Positions 27,972-38,231 are shown, numbered from the stretch's first letter. The stretch is 64,000 nt of DNA from Janthinobacterium sp. PAMC25594 (GCF_019443505.1 NZ_CP080377.1:4030001-4094000); one strand, 5' to 3'. Notes: generated by a model from the letters alone, not told the origin. A program made the numbers and translations.

Positions 27972-29270
27972 ATGGAGCTAGTGAAACAAACCGCCGCGGC
28001 GCGCGCGAACAAGCCGTGGCTGTGGATCCCATCCCTGTATTTCGGCCAGGGCATTCCCTATGTAGTGGTCATGACCTTGTCCGTGATCATGTACAAGAAC
28101 TATGGTTTCAGCAATACGGATATCGCGCTGTATACCAGCTGGCTGTACTTGCCTTGGGTCATCAAGCCCCTGTGGTCGCCCTTTATCGATATGTACCGCA
28201 CCAAGCGTTTCTGGATCGTCGGCTTGCAGCTGGTGATCGGCGCCGCGCTGGCGCTGGTGGCCCTGACGACGTCCTTGCCCCACTTTTTCCAGATCAGCCT
28301 GGCCATCTTCTGGCTGATGGCCTTCAGTTCCGCCACGCATGACATCGCCGCCGACGGCTTTTATATGCTGGGCCTGGAAGAGCACCAGCAGGCGGCCTTT
28401 GTCGGCGTGCGCAGCACGTTTTATCGCCTGGCCATGATCGCGGGCCAGGGTGGCCTGGTGTTTCTGGCCGGCTATCTCACGCATGCGACGGGCAATGTGC
28501 AGCTGGCCTGGTCCGTCGTGTTCGCGATTCTGGCGGGCCTGTTCATCGCCCTGTTCCTGTACCACTATTTTGTCTTGCCGAAACCGAAAGATGACCGCCC
28601 CAGCATCCAGGACGCCGGTGTTTCCCCGTTGCAAGAGTTCGTCGCCACCTTTGCCGCCTTCTTCAAGAAGAAGGATATTGTCGTCATCCTCGGCTTCTTG
28701 CTGCTGTTCCGCCTCGGCGAAGCGCAACTGCTCAAATTGGCCGCGCCCTTCCTGCTCGACCCCGTCACCAAGGGCGGCCTGGGCCTGAGCACGGAACAGG
28801 TGGGCCTCGTCTACGGCACCATCGGCGTGATTGCCCTGACCCTCGGTGGCTTGCTGGGCGGATTCATCATTTCCCGCTTCGGCTTGAAACGCTGTCTGTG
28901 GATCATGGTGCTGTCCGTGCACCTGCCCGACCTGGTCTTCGTCTACCTGGCCAGCGCCTTGCCCAGCAGCATCTATGTGATCGCGGGGGGCATCGCCCTG
29001 GAGCAATTTGGCTATGGCTTCGGTTTCGCCTCGTACATGTTGTACATGATCATGGTGTCCGATGGCGCGCATAAAACGGCCCATTACGCCATTTGCACGG
29101 GTTTCATGGCCCTGGGCATGATGCTGCCGGGCATGGCCAGCGGCTGGATACAGCAAATGCTCGGCTACCAGCATTTCTTCATCTGGGTCTGCATCGCCAC
29201 CATTCCTGCTTTCATCATGGCCGCGCTGGTCAAGATCGATCCGGAATTCGGCAAGAAGGCCGAGGCTTGA
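27972..29270 (+). CDS. ampG: AmpG-like muropeptide/MFS permease
   Basis: 432 residues with about 12 membrane helices. N-terminal IPSLYFGQGIPYVVV, the loop SWLYLPWVIKPLWSPFID, and ATHDIAADGFY match the AmpG family, which imports anhydro-muropeptides across the inner membrane. It follows murQ by 45 bases, preceded by GGGAGA and AAGAAGGA. Other substrates within the family (for example siderophore-type compounds) cannot be excluded, but the neighbours favour cell-wall fragments. Confidence 0.88.
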   Translation: MELVKQTAAARANKPWLWIPSLYFGQGIPYVVVMTLSVIMYKNYGFSNTDIALYTSWLYLPWVIKPLWSPFIDMYRTKRFWIVGLQLVIGAALALVALTTSLPHFFQISLAIFWLMAFSSATHDIAADGFYMLGLEEHQQAAFVGVRSTFYRLAMIAGQGGLVFLAGYLTHATGNVQLAWSVVFAILAGLFIALFLYHYFVLPKPKDDRPSIQDAGVSPLQEFVATFAAFFKKKDIVVILGFLLLFRLGEAQLLKLAAPFLLDPVTKGGLGLSTEQVGLVYGTIGVIALTLGGLLGGFIISRFGLKRCLWIMVLSVHLPDLVFVYLASALPSSIYVIAGGIALEQFGYGFGFASYMLYMIMVSDGAHKTAHYAICTGFMALGMMLPGMASGWIQQMLGYQHFFIWVCIATIPAFIMAALVKIDPEFGKKAEA

Positions 29271-29280
29271 TTCTTTTGAA

Positions 29281-29311
29281 CTGTGCGCCCGCAAGGATGG
29301 CGGGCGCACAG
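29281..29311 (+). repeat. Intercistronic 12-bp perfect hairpin between ampG and the glycosidase gene
   Basis: Arms CTGTGCGCCCGC and GCGGGCGCACAG with a 7-base loop, 10 bases after the ampG stop. No T-tract follows, so it is more likely an mRNA-stability or partial-attenuation structure than a full terminator. Confidence 0.75.
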
Positions 29312-29361
29312 TAAAATGCCCGCACCGATACACCTGCGCTTCACCACTGCAAGGAATTGTT

Positions 29362-31023
29362 TTGTTGTCTACTTTGAAAAAACGCCTGGGCGCCACGGCT
29401 GGCGTGCTGGCCGCGCTGGCCACCGCCACATTGCTCAGCAGCTGTACCAGCACCAAACTGCCCTCCGCAGTGACGCCAGGCGAAGCGGGTTTGCCGGCCG
29501 TGCCGCCCGTGCAGCACATCACGGGCGAAGTGCCGCCGCCGGCGCCGCGCGAGTTCCGCGCCGCCTGGGTCTCGACGGTCGCGAATATCGACTGGCCCAG
29601 CCGCAGCAACTTGCCGGTCGCCAAGCAGCAAGCCGAGGCCATCGCCATCCTCGACCGTGCCAAGTCCTTGAATCTGAACGCGATTGTGCTGCAGGTGCGG
29701 CCCAGCGCTGATACGATTTACCCGTCGCAACTGGAACCGTGGTCGGAATACCTGACTGGCAAGCAAGGCCAGCCGCCGTTGCCCATGTATGACCCGCTGG
29801 CTTTCTGGGTGGCGCAGGCGCATGCGCGCGGCCTGGAATTGCACGCTTGGTTCAACCCCTACCGTGCCCGTCACGCGACGGCCAAGTCGCCGCTGGCGCG
29901 CGACAGTTTCGCGTCCACCAACCCGGCATCCGTCAAGCAATATGGCCGCTACCTGTGGATGGACCCGGGCGACGCCGCCGCCTCGAAGCACACGACGGAC
30001 GTGGTGCTGGACGTGGTGCGCCGCTACGATATCGATGGCGTGCACATCGACGATTACTTTTATCCGTATCCGATCGATGCGCCTGGCGCCGGCGCCGGTG
30101 CGGAAACAGCCGCGCTGGACGCGGGCAATGGCGGCGCCAAGCGCGAACTGCCGTTTCCCGATGAGCCTTCCTGGCAGCAATATCTGCTGGCCGGTGGCCA
30201 GCTGGACCGCCCTTCCTGGCGCCGCCAGAACGTCAACCAGCTGATCGAAGCCTTATATACCGGTATCCACCGCGAAAAGAGCTGGGTGCGCTTCGGCATC
30301 AGCCCGTTCGGCATCGGCCGTCCCGACCGCCGCCCTGCCGGCATCGTCGGTTTCAGCCAGTACGATAAATTGTATGCGGATGCGGAACTGTGGCTGGCCA
30401 AGGGCTGGCTCGATTACCTGTCGCCGCAGCTGTACTGGCCCGTGGCGCAGGCGCCACAGGCGTTTGGCGTGCTGCTCGACTACTGGCTGGCGCAAAATCC
30501 GTATGGCCGCCACGTGTGGCCGGGTTTATATACGAGCCGCATCGACAATTCCGCCAAGTCCTTCACGCCGCAAGAGATCATCAAGCAGATCGAAGTGACG
30601 CGCACGCGCCCCGGCGCGAATGGGCAAGTGCATTTCAGCATGGCGCCGCTGATGCAGAACCGCAAGGGTGTCAGCGAGCAACTCAAGGCCATGGTGTACC
30701 AGAGCCCGGCCTTGATTCCCGCCACGCCGTGGCTGGGCAAGGACGCGCCGGGCACGCCCGTGCTGGCCTTGCGCCGCGATTCCACCAGCCTGAACATCAA
30801 GTTGACGTCGGGTGGCGGCAAACCCGTGGCGCAATATGCCGTCTGGGCCCGCTACGGCGAAGACTGGCGCTTTAGCGTGGTCACGGGCGTGCAGGGTGAG
30901 CTGACCCTGGTCGATGATGCCATTGGTAAAGTCAACGCGGTGGTGGTCAGCGCCGTGGACCGTCTCGGCAATGAAAGCCCCCGCGTCACCGTGCGCACAC
31001 CGTTTACGGCCGCCGCCAAGTAA
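29362..31023 (+). CDS. Lipoprotein glycoside hydrolase, GHL10 family (DigH/YngK-like)
   Basis: 553 residues. The lipoprotein signal ends LLSSC (Cys28). The catalytic GHL10 (DUF187) TIM barrel begins at EFRAAWVSTVANIDWPSR (about 65) and includes NAIVLQVRPSADTIYPS, LHAWFNPYRARH, DGVHIDDYFYPYP and VRFGISPFGIGRPDRRP; a small beta domain ends the protein. E. coli DigH of this family cleaves denuded peptidoglycan glycans, which fits the recycling neighbours. The start codon is TTG, preceded by AAGGAA; a second TTG follows immediately. Confidence 0.87.
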   Translation: MLSTLKKRLGATAGVLAALATATLLSSCTSTKLPSAVTPGEAGLPAVPPVQHITGEVPPPAPREFRAAWVSTVANIDWPSRSNLPVAKQQAEAIAILDRAKSLNLNAIVLQVRPSADTIYPSQLEPWSEYLTGKQGQPPLPMYDPLAFWVAQAHARGLELHAWFNPYRARHATAKSPLARDSFASTNPASVKQYGRYLWMDPGDAAASKHTTDVVLDVVRRYDIDGVHIDDYFYPYPIDAPGAGAGAETAALDAGNGGAKRELPFPDEPSWQQYLLAGGQLDRPSWRRQNVNQLIEALYTGIHREKSWVRFGISPFGIGRPDRRPAGIVGFSQYDKLYADAELWLAKGWLDYLSPQLYWPVAQAPQAFGVLLDYWLAQNPYGRHVWPGLYTSRIDNSAKSFTPQEIIKQIEVTRTRPGANGQVHFSMAPLMQNRKGVSEQLKAMVYQSPALIPATPWLGKDAPGTPVLALRRDSTSLNIKLTSGGGKPVAQYAVWARYGEDWRFSVVTGVQGELTLVDDAIGKVNAVVVSAVDRLGNESPRVTVRTPFTAAAK

Positions 31024-31053
31024 TTGTTGACCGTTCAACGGTAGTCCATAACC

Positions 31054-31090
31054 TGCAGGCATGAAACATGCGCAAGCTTTCATGCCTGCA
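31054..31090 (+). repeat. Intercistronic 13-bp perfect hairpin upstream of the sugar kinase
   Basis: Arms TGCAGGCATGAAA and TTTCATGCCTGCA enclose an 11-base loop, in the 94-base gap after the glycosidase gene. Like the hairpin at 29281 it lacks a T-tract. It would sequester an in-frame upstream ATG, supporting the downstream start of the kinase. Confidence 0.75.
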
Positions 31091-31117
31091 AGCCCAGCTT
31101 GGCTTTACACTCTTGCC

Positions 31118-32065
31118 ATGATTTCCTTCCCTACAGCCAATAATGCGGTGCCCGTGCTGGGCCTGGGCATCGACGCGGGCGGCACGCAGACGCGCTGGGC
31201 CCTGGCCACCGTTGACGGCGTCATCGTGGCCGACGGGGCAGTGGAAGGCTTGTCTGCCTTGCAAATGAGCAGCGATGCGGGCCGCGCAGCCGTGCACGCC
31301 ACGTTTACCGGGCTGTGCCAGGCCGTACTGGCCGTCGGCCAGCCGCGTGCCGTGGTGGCGGGCTTGACGGGTTTTGGCGGCGACGATGTTGTGCTGGCGA
31401 AAATGTTGTCCGCCTTGCTGGCGCTGGACGCCGGCAACGTCAGCATCGGCAACGATATCGACATCGCGTATCGCGACAGTTTTGAACCAGGTCAGGGTTA
31501 TCTGGTCTACGCTGGCACGGGCTCGATTGCCGCCTGGATCGATGCGGAGGGCGTGTTTCATCGGGCAGGCGGGCGTGGCGTGCTGCTCGACGATGGCGGC
31601 GGCGGTTACTGGATCGCCCGTGAAGCCTTGCGCCACATCTGGCGCCGCGAAGACGAGGCGCCCGGCAGCTGGCAAAGCTCGCCCATGGCCGAGGCCGTGT
31701 TTGCGCAACTGGGAGGCAGCGACTGGTCGCTGTCGCGCGCCTTCATGTATGGCCAGGACCGGGGCGCCATCGGCCGGCTGGCGCTGGCCGTGGCCGCCAG
31801 TGCGGACACCGATCCGCTGGCGCTGGACATCTTGCAGCGCGCGGGCCAGGAGCTGGCGCGTTTGGCGCTGGCCCTGACGGCGCGCTACGGCCCCCGTCCC
31901 GTGGTGCTGGCGGGCCGCGCGGCGCAGTTGCACCCGGCCATCGCCGCTGCCATGCGCACCGCTTTGCCTGTATCGTTGCAGATGGAGCAAAAAGTTGCCC
32001 GCTCGCATGAGGCCGCGGCCAAGCTGGCAGCCAGGACGGCCAGCTTGTATGCCGGCAAAGACTGA
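31118..32065 (+). CDS. BadF/BadG-type sugar kinase (GlcNAc/MurNAc kinase-like)
   Basis: 315 residues of the actin-like ASKHA ATPase superfamily. Phosphate 1 motif LGLGIDAGGTQTRWALA at about residue 13, IGNDIDIAYRDSF (connect/phosphate region), LVYAGTGSIAAWI and GRGVLLDDGGGGYWIAREALR follow. Family members phosphorylate N-acetylglucosamine or N-acetylmuramic acid. With murQ in the block and no anmK seen, it may supply MurNAc-6-P or GlcNAc-6-P; this is inference. An upstream in-frame start is possible but falls in a hairpin. Confidence 0.85.
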   Translation: MISFPTANNAVPVLGLGIDAGGTQTRWALATVDGVIVADGAVEGLSALQMSSDAGRAAVHATFTGLCQAVLAVGQPRAVVAGLTGFGGDDVVLAKMLSALLALDAGNVSIGNDIDIAYRDSFEPGQGYLVYAGTGSIAAWIDAEGVFHRAGGRGVLLDDGGGGYWIAREALRHIWRREDEAPGSWQSSPMAEAVFAQLGGSDWSLSRAFMYGQDRGAIGRLALAVAASADTDPLALDILQRAGQELARLALALTARYGPRPVVLAGRAAQLHPAIAAAMRTALPVSLQMEQKVARSHEAAAKLAARTASLYAGKD

Positions 32066-32095
32066 CTATTTTATTAACCCGAACATGGATCTTTC

Positions 32096-32896
32096 ATGAA
32101 AAAAATCGCCCTCGCCCTGCTGGTGGCCCTGCTTTCCGCCTGTACCACGCCCGCGCCGCACCTCGACCATAGCTTGACGGCGCGCAGCCAGAGCCCGCGC
32201 GTCAAATTCATCGTCATCCATTACACGGTCAGCGACCTGCCCCGCTCGATCAAGATCCTGACGGAACAAGTGGTCAGCAGCCATTATTTGCTGACGGATA
32301 CGGACAAGCCGAAGTTTTACGTGCTGGTCGACGAATCGCGCCAGGCCAATCACGCGGGTGTGAGTAACTGGAAGACTTATACACAGCTGAATGTCAGCTC
32401 GATCGGCATCGAGATCGTCAATCCTGGCTACAAGGACACGCCGGAAGGTCGCCTCTGGTATCCGTTTCCGCAGGCACAGATCGATGAGCTGATTCCGCTG
32501 CTGAAAGATATCCAGGCCCGCTATAACATCGCGCCGGAAAATATCCTGGGTCACAACGAAATCGCCCCGCAGCGCAAGCAGGATCCGGGGCCGCTGTTTC
32601 CATGGCGCCAGCTGGCCGATGCGGGCCTGATCGTCTGGCCCGATGCCAACCGCGTGGCCGCGCAACGAGCCATTTTTGAGCAGCAAGTGCCGGATGCCGT
32701 CTGGTTCCAGAAAAAGCTGGCCCAGCATGGTTACGCGACGCCGAATACGGGCGTCTTCGACGAAGCGACGCGCAATGTGCTGATCGCCTTCCAGATGAAG
32801 TACCGCAATACGCGCTTTGACGGCATGCCCGATGGCGAGACGGCAGCCCTGCTGGAAGTGCTGACGACGCCGGCCGCAGCTGTTGTAGCAAAGTAG
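32096..32896 (+). CDS. amiD: AmiD-like N-acetylmuramoyl-L-alanine amidase lipoprotein
   Basis: 266 residues. The lipoprotein signal ends LLSAC (Cys16). The Amidase_2 domain (about 35-185) has zinc ligands His42 (IHYT), His153 (GHNE) and Asp163 (KQDPG) with Glu106 as a probable catalytic residue. A C-terminal peptidoglycan-binding domain (about 195-260) follows. E. coli AmiD of the same layout is an outer-membrane enzyme that removes peptides from MurNAc and anhydro-MurNAc. It follows the kinase by 30 bases. Confidence 0.93.
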   Translation: MKKIALALLVALLSACTTPAPHLDHSLTARSQSPRVKFIVIHYTVSDLPRSIKILTEQVVSSHYLLTDTDKPKFYVLVDESRQANHAGVSNWKTYTQLNVSSIGIEIVNPGYKDTPEGRLWYPFPQAQIDELIPLLKDIQARYNIAPENILGHNEIAPQRKQDPGPLFPWRQLADAGLIVWPDANRVAAQRAIFEQQVPDAVWFQKKLAQHGYATPNTGVFDEATRNVLIAFQMKYRNTRFDGMPDGETAALLEVLTTPAAAVVAK

Positions 32897-32979
32897 CACG
32901 GCCGTTCCAGCCCATGACTTTTTCTTATATGCTGAACGTTGACGGCCCAGACGGCCACGGCAAGGTAAAGGAATAGCTC

Positions 32980-33882
32980 ATGCGGCTGCGTCATATCGAA
33001 GTGTTTCACGCCATCATGCAAGTTGGCACCATCAGCGGTGCGGCCCAGGTGCTGCATATCTCGCAACCGGCCGTGACCAAGGTCTTGCAGCATTGCGAGT
33101 TGCAACTGGGCATGCCGCTGTTCGAGCGCGTGCGGGGCAAGCTGTACCCGAAGCCGGAGGCGCACCGTTTGTTTGTCGAAACGGAAAAGCTCAACCGCGA
33201 TTTATTGGGCATCCGCCGCCTGGCGGCCAGCCTGAAGGGCCATGCGGTGGAAACCATCCGCCTGGTGTCCACGCCGACGCTCGCCATCAGCGTCTTGCCG
33301 TTTGCCATGACGGAGTGGCGGCGCGACTTTCCCCATACGCGTTGCCAGCTGGCTACCCACCACACGGGCGAGATCGTCAATACCCTGCGCCTCGGGGAAG
33401 CGGACCTGGCCGTGTCGCTGCAAGACCCGCGCCATCCGGGCATCGTGGCCGAACCCATTGCGCACGGTGTCATGACGGTGATCGCGCCAGCCGGCACCTG
33501 GCATGCGGCCGAGTGCGGCACACCGTTGACGGCGCAGGGCCTCAATGGCGAGCTGATCGGCCATGCGGACAACGATCCGCTGGGCGAACTGGTGGTGGCC
33601 GCCTGCGAGGCACAGGACATCCACCCCGTGTTTTCTACCGTGGTGCAGACGTATCAAATTGCCCGTTCCCTGGTGGAAGCGGGCGCCGGCATGGCCGTGG
33701 TCGACCCGTTTACGGCCGCGTCCGGCTTGCCCGAGCGGCTGCAGCGCCGTCCCTGGGCACCCACGATACCGATCCAACTGTATTTATTGACGGCGAGCCA
33801 CTCGCCGCTGTCGCATGGCGCGCGGCGCCTGGCCGACAGCATCGGCGTGGCGGCGCGCAACTGCCTGGAAAGAGGAGTCTGA
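32980..33882 (+). CDS. LysR-family transcriptional regulator
   Basis: 300 residues with the N-terminal winged helix (MRLRHIEVFHAIMQVGTISGAAQVLHISQPAVTKVLQHCE) and a substrate-binding-like effector domain (about 90-295). Its stop overlaps the ATG of ddpX (TGATG), so it is co-translated with that gene and may regulate it or the whole recycling block. The effector cannot be read from the sequence. Confidence 0.92.
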   Translation: MRLRHIEVFHAIMQVGTISGAAQVLHISQPAVTKVLQHCELQLGMPLFERVRGKLYPKPEAHRLFVETEKLNRDLLGIRRLAASLKGHAVETIRLVSTPTLAISVLPFAMTEWRRDFPHTRCQLATHHTGEIVNTLRLGEADLAVSLQDPRHPGIVAEPIAHGVMTVIAPAGTWHAAECGTPLTAQGLNGELIGHADNDPLGELVVAACEAQDIHPVFSTVVQTYQIARSLVEAGAGMAVVDPFTAASGLPERLQRRPWAPTIPIQLYLLTASHSPLSHGARRLADSIGVAARNCLERGV

Positions 33883-34496
33883 TGTCTGTTGCAAGTTTGC
33901 AATTGGAAGCGGTGGGCAGCGATCCGCAATTTCGCCACCTGAGCAGCATCGCCGGCATTGCCGTCGACTTGCGCTACGCCACGCCCGACAATTTCGTCGG
34001 CCGCGACTTATACAGCCCCATCGATTGTGCCTGGCTGCACCGCGATGCGGCCGCCGCGCTGGAACAGGCAGTGGCTTGGCTGGCTGCGCATCGCCCCGAT
34101 CATCATCTCTTGGTGCTCGATGCGCTGCGCCCGCAGCGGGTGCAGCAGCAACTGTGGGATGCGCTGCAGGGAACCGAGTTGCTGGGCTACATCGCCGAGC
34201 CGTCGCGCGGCTCGATCCACTCGTTCGGCATGGCGCTCGACATCACCATCGTCGGGCCGGACGGGCAGGAACTGGACATGGGCACGGGCTTTGACGACTT
34301 GAGTGAGCGCTCGCATCCGGCGCTGGAGCTGGCTTTGCTGGAAAGCGGGGAGATTACGCAGGAGCAGGTGGCGCACCGCCGCTTGTTGCGCGACGCCATG
34401 TTCCAGGCGGGCTTCTTCGGCATCAACAGCGAATGGTGGCATTTCGATTGCGGCGACCGGGTGCTGGTGCGCCAGACCTACACCCGGGTACTCTGA
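33882..34496 (+). CDS. ddpX: D-alanyl-D-alanine dipeptidase
   Basis: 204 residues, the usual VanX/DdpX size. Zinc ligands are His113 and Asp120 in SIHSFGMALD, and His187 in EWWHFD, with Glu184 as catalytic base; Arg83 in LDALRPQ matches the transition-state Arg. It hydrolyses D-Ala-D-Ala. AGAGGAG precedes the ATG, which overlaps the LysR stop by one base. In this context it would recycle D-Ala rather than give vancomycin resistance; no vanH/vanA gene is present. No signal peptide, so cytoplasmic. Confidence 0.94.
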   Translation: MSVASLQLEAVGSDPQFRHLSSIAGIAVDLRYATPDNFVGRDLYSPIDCAWLHRDAAAALEQAVAWLAAHRPDHHLLVLDALRPQRVQQQLWDALQGTELLGYIAEPSRGSIHSFGMALDITIVGPDGQELDMGTGFDDLSERSHPALELALLESGEITQEQVAHRRLLRDAMFQAGFFGINSEWWHFDCGDRVLVRQTYTRVL

Positions 34497-35876
34497 TTAG
34501 AAGACCTTTAATCCCTTCAGCATCACGATCAGGATCAATACAGGCGAGACAAAGCGCAGCAGGAACAGCAGTACATGCGCCAGGGTTTGATTCTGCAACT
34601 GGCCGTGATTGCTGATCGCTTCGATGAAATTGTGCTTGCCCCAGGCCCAGCCTGTAAACAAGGCAATCGCGATGCCGCCCACGGGCAGGAAGATATTCGA
34701 CGAGACGAAGTCGAACAGATCAAACATATTCAAATTAAACAGCTTGAAGTTCGCCAGGGTGCTGTTGCTCAGGGCGCAGACGGAACCGAGCACGGCCAGC
34801 AGCAGCATGGTCACCACGGTGGCCTTGGTGCGCGTCCAGCCGAAGCGTTCATGGAAAATCACCACGGGCACTTCCATCAGCGACAGCATCGCCCCCGTGG
34901 CGGCCACGGCTGCCAGGATGAAGAACACCACCATCAGCGCTTGCCCCATGGGAATTTGCGAAAACACGGCCGGAATCGTGATGAACACCAGCGACGGTCC
35001 CGCGCTGGGGGCGAAGCCAAACGTGAACACGGCGGGGAAGATGGCGATGCCGGCCAGCATGGAGACACCCAGGTCGGCCGCCATCACGCGCAAGGTGGTG
35101 ACAGGGATATTCTGGTCATCGCGGAAATAGCTGCCGTAGGTCATCATCGTCCCCATGCCGACGGACAATTTAAAGAAGGCCAGGCCCATGGCCGTCAGCA
35201 CGACGGAAGCCGTCAGCTTGGAAAAATCAGGACGGAACAAAAAGGCCAGGCCTTCGCCCGCTTTATCGAGCGACAGGCTGACCGCACAGAGCAGCAGCAG
35301 TAACAGGAACAGCAGTGGCATGAGTTTCTTGGCGATCGCCTCGATGCCCTTGGTCACGCCCAGCATCAGGATGCCACCGATAAACAGCAGCACGCCCCAT
35401 TGCCACAACAGCGATTGGAAAGGATTGCTGATCAGTGAGGCGAAGGCCGCTTCCGTCACCAGCTTGTCGCTGCTGAGGATGGAGCCATCGATGGCCTTGG
35501 CGATATACGCAAACACCCAGCCCACCACTTCCGAATAGAACGCGACGATCAGGAAGGCGGCGACCATGCCGATCACGCCGACCAGCCACCAGGGCTTGCC
35601 CTTCGGTGCCAGCTGTTCCATGGTGGAGATGGGATTGACCTTGGCGCGGCGGCCCAGGGTGATTTCCGCGATCATCACGGGCAATCCCACTAATAAGGTG
35701 GCGAGCAGATAGATGAGCAGGAAGCCGGCGCCGCCATTGGCGCCCGTCAGGTAGGGGAACTTCCAGATGTTGCCGAGACCGACTGCGGAACCGAGGGTGG
35801 CGGCGAGCACGCCGAAGCCAGTGGTAAAGCCAGCTCGTTTCAGGGTCAGGCCTGATCCTTGAGCTTGTTGTTTCAT
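34497..35876 (-). CDS. SLC6/NSS-family sodium-dependent transporter
   Basis: 459 residues with about 11-12 membrane helices in the LeuT fold. Helix 1 contains FGVLAATLGSAVGLGNIWKFPYLTGANGGAGF, including the sodium-site AVGLGN and the unwound segment. Substrates of bacterial members are amino acids (Leu, Tyr, Trp, Ala). It is convergent with ddpX with no intervening base. A D- or L-alanine role would fit the neighbours but is speculation. Start at MKQQAQGSG was set by the transporter N-terminus; the longer frame runs into the rRNA promoter region. Confidence 0.92.
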   Translation of the reverse strand: MKQQAQGSGLTLKRAGFTTGFGVLAATLGSAVGLGNIWKFPYLTGANGGAGFLLIYLLATLLVGLPVMIAEITLGRRAKVNPISTMEQLAPKGKPWWLVGVIGMVAAFLIVAFYSEVVGWVFAYIAKAIDGSILSSDKLVTEAAFASLISNPFQSLLWQWGVLLFIGGILMLGVTKGIEAIAKKLMPLLFLLLLLLCAVSLSLDKAGEGLAFLFRPDFSKLTASVVLTAMGLAFFKLSVGMGTMMTYGSYFRDDQNIPVTTLRVMAADLGVSMLAGIAIFPAVFTFGFAPSAGPSLVFITIPAVFSQIPMGQALMVVFFILAAVAATGAMLSLMEVPVVIFHERFGWTRTKATVVTMLLLAVLGSVCALSNSTLANFKLFNLNMFDLFDFVSSNIFLPVGGIAIALFTGWAWGKHNFIEAISNHGQLQNQTLAHVLLFLLRFVSPVLILIVMLKGLKVF

Positions 35877-35958
35877 GGTGAATCTTCTATGGTGGGACGC
35901 GAATTTGCGCTGAGGGGGCGAAATTGTAGCAGTTGGCCGCAAATACCCCGGAAAAGCC

Positions 35959-35987
35959 TTGCTACTGGCGGGGCGCTTTGCTATAGT
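35959..35987 (+). promoter_or_regulatory. rrn copy 1 promoter P1
   Basis: TTGCTA, 17-base spacer, TATAGT, followed by the GC-rich discriminator TCGCCTCCCC typical of stringently controlled rRNA promoters. The -10 and discriminator are identical to copy 2. Confidence 0.78.
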
Positions 35988-36064
35988 TCGCCTCCCCAAT
36001 GAGACGCAGTCAAATGCGGCACTTGAGGATCACCGGAAACGGCGATGAGTAGTAAAAGAAGGAG

Positions 36065-36093
36065 TTGACGGATGTAGTGAAATGCTTCATACT
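36065..36093 (+). promoter_or_regulatory. rrn copy 1 promoter P2
   Basis: TTGACG, 17-base spacer, CATACT. It lies about 106 bases downstream of P1, the usual tandem P1-P2 arrangement. Confidence 0.72.
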
Positions 36094-36156
36094 CTCTCTT
36101 CTTCGCAGCTGACAAACACAACGCTTTGTCGATAGCGCGAAAGCAGTACCGAATAC

Positions 36157-36169
36157 CGTTCTTTAACAA
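36157..36169 (+). promoter_or_regulatory. Leader boxA antitermination site, rrn copy 1
   Basis: CGTTCTTTAACAA, nearly the consensus boxA (TGCTCTTTAACAA), where NusB-NusE load to prevent Rho termination. Confidence 0.8.
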
Positions 36170-36199
36170 TTAACAGTCGATAAGTGTGGGCATTTGATG
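36169..36199 (+). other. 5' strand of the 16S RNase III processing stem, copy 1
   Basis: These 31 bases pair along their whole length with 37923-37953 downstream of 16S, with only three G-U wobbles. This forms the long stem that RNase III cuts to release pre-16S rRNA. In copy 2 the partners are 42026-42056 and 43779-43809. Confidence 0.85.
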
Positions 36200-36270
36200 T
36201 AAGTGCAGCGTCAATCTTCGGATTGGCGTCTAACTTAAAGTATCAAATGTTCACAAGAAATAATGAAATA

Positions 36271-36292
36271 GGATACTTCTTCGGAAGTAGCC
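36271..36292 (+). other. Leader hairpin capped by TTCG, rrn copy 1
   Basis: Stem GGATACTTC / GAAGTAGCC (one A-G mismatch) with a TTCG tetraloop. The same position in copy 2 carries a different stem with a GCAA tetraloop. Confidence 0.75.
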
Positions 36293-36359
36293 TGTCAGTT
36301 TTTTGAGTGAGCGACCCGTCGCAAGACGGTGCCAATAAAATGGCAAAGTAACAGAGATT

Positions 36360-37893
<1,534 letters not shown>

Positions 37894-37922
37894 GAGTTTG
37901 CACGAATCAGTAATGATTCACG

Positions 37923-37953
37923 CATCAAATGTTCACACTTATCGGCTGTTAAT
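37923..37953 (+). other. 3' strand of the 16S RNase III processing stem, copy 1
   Basis: Reverse-complementary to the leader segment at 36169-36199 apart from three G-U pairs. It starts 33 bases after the 16S 3' end. Confidence 0.85.
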
Positions 37954-37969
37954 ATAAAGAACAGCATTT

Positions 37970-38046
37970 GGGGCTGTAGCTCAGCTGGTTAGAGCACCGT
38001 GTTGATAACGCGGGGGTCGTTGGTTCGAGTCCAACCAGCCCTACCA
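37970..38046 (+). tRNA. tRNA-Ile (GAT), rrn copy 1
   Basis: 77 bases including encoded CCA. Anticodon GAT at 38004-38006 in loop TTGATAA; acceptor arm GGGGCTG pairs with CAGCCCT (1-72 is G-U); T loop TTCGAGT. Confidence 0.97.
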
Positions 38047-38071
38047 GTTTCTGTAGTCTGGAAATACCCTA

Positions 38072-38147
38072 GGGGGATTAGCTCAGCTGGGAGAGCACCT
38101 GCTTTGCAAGCAGGGGGTCGTCGGTTCGATCCCGTCATCCTCCACCA
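38072..38147 (+). tRNA. tRNA-Ala (TGC), rrn copy 1
   Basis: 76 bases including encoded CCA. Anticodon TGC at 38105-38107 in loop TTTGCAA; T loop TTCGATC. It follows tRNA-Ile by 25 bases in the 16S-23S spacer, as in most betaproteobacterial rRNA operons. Confidence 0.97.
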
Positions 38148-38218
38148 AAAGTTCAAACGTAAATCAGCGCACATGGCGCCGGGATTTAGGTTTGGTCTTT
38201 TCGAGATCAAGTGCTGTA

Positions 38219-38231
38219 TGTTCTTTAACAA
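38219..38231 (+). promoter_or_regulatory. Spacer boxA antitermination site, rrn copy 1
   Basis: TGTTCTTTAACAA upstream of 23S, the second boxA expected in an rRNA operon. It is directly followed by the 5' strand of the 23S processing stem (38233-38345), which pairs with 41291-41366 beyond the 23S 3' end. Confidence 0.8.

Noticed and set aside
33882..34496. Vancomycin-resistance vanX gene
   Set aside because: The zinc-site motifs fit DdpX/VanX equally, but there is no vanH, vanA or vanRS nearby, and the neighbours are cell-wall recycling genes in a gram-negative background.
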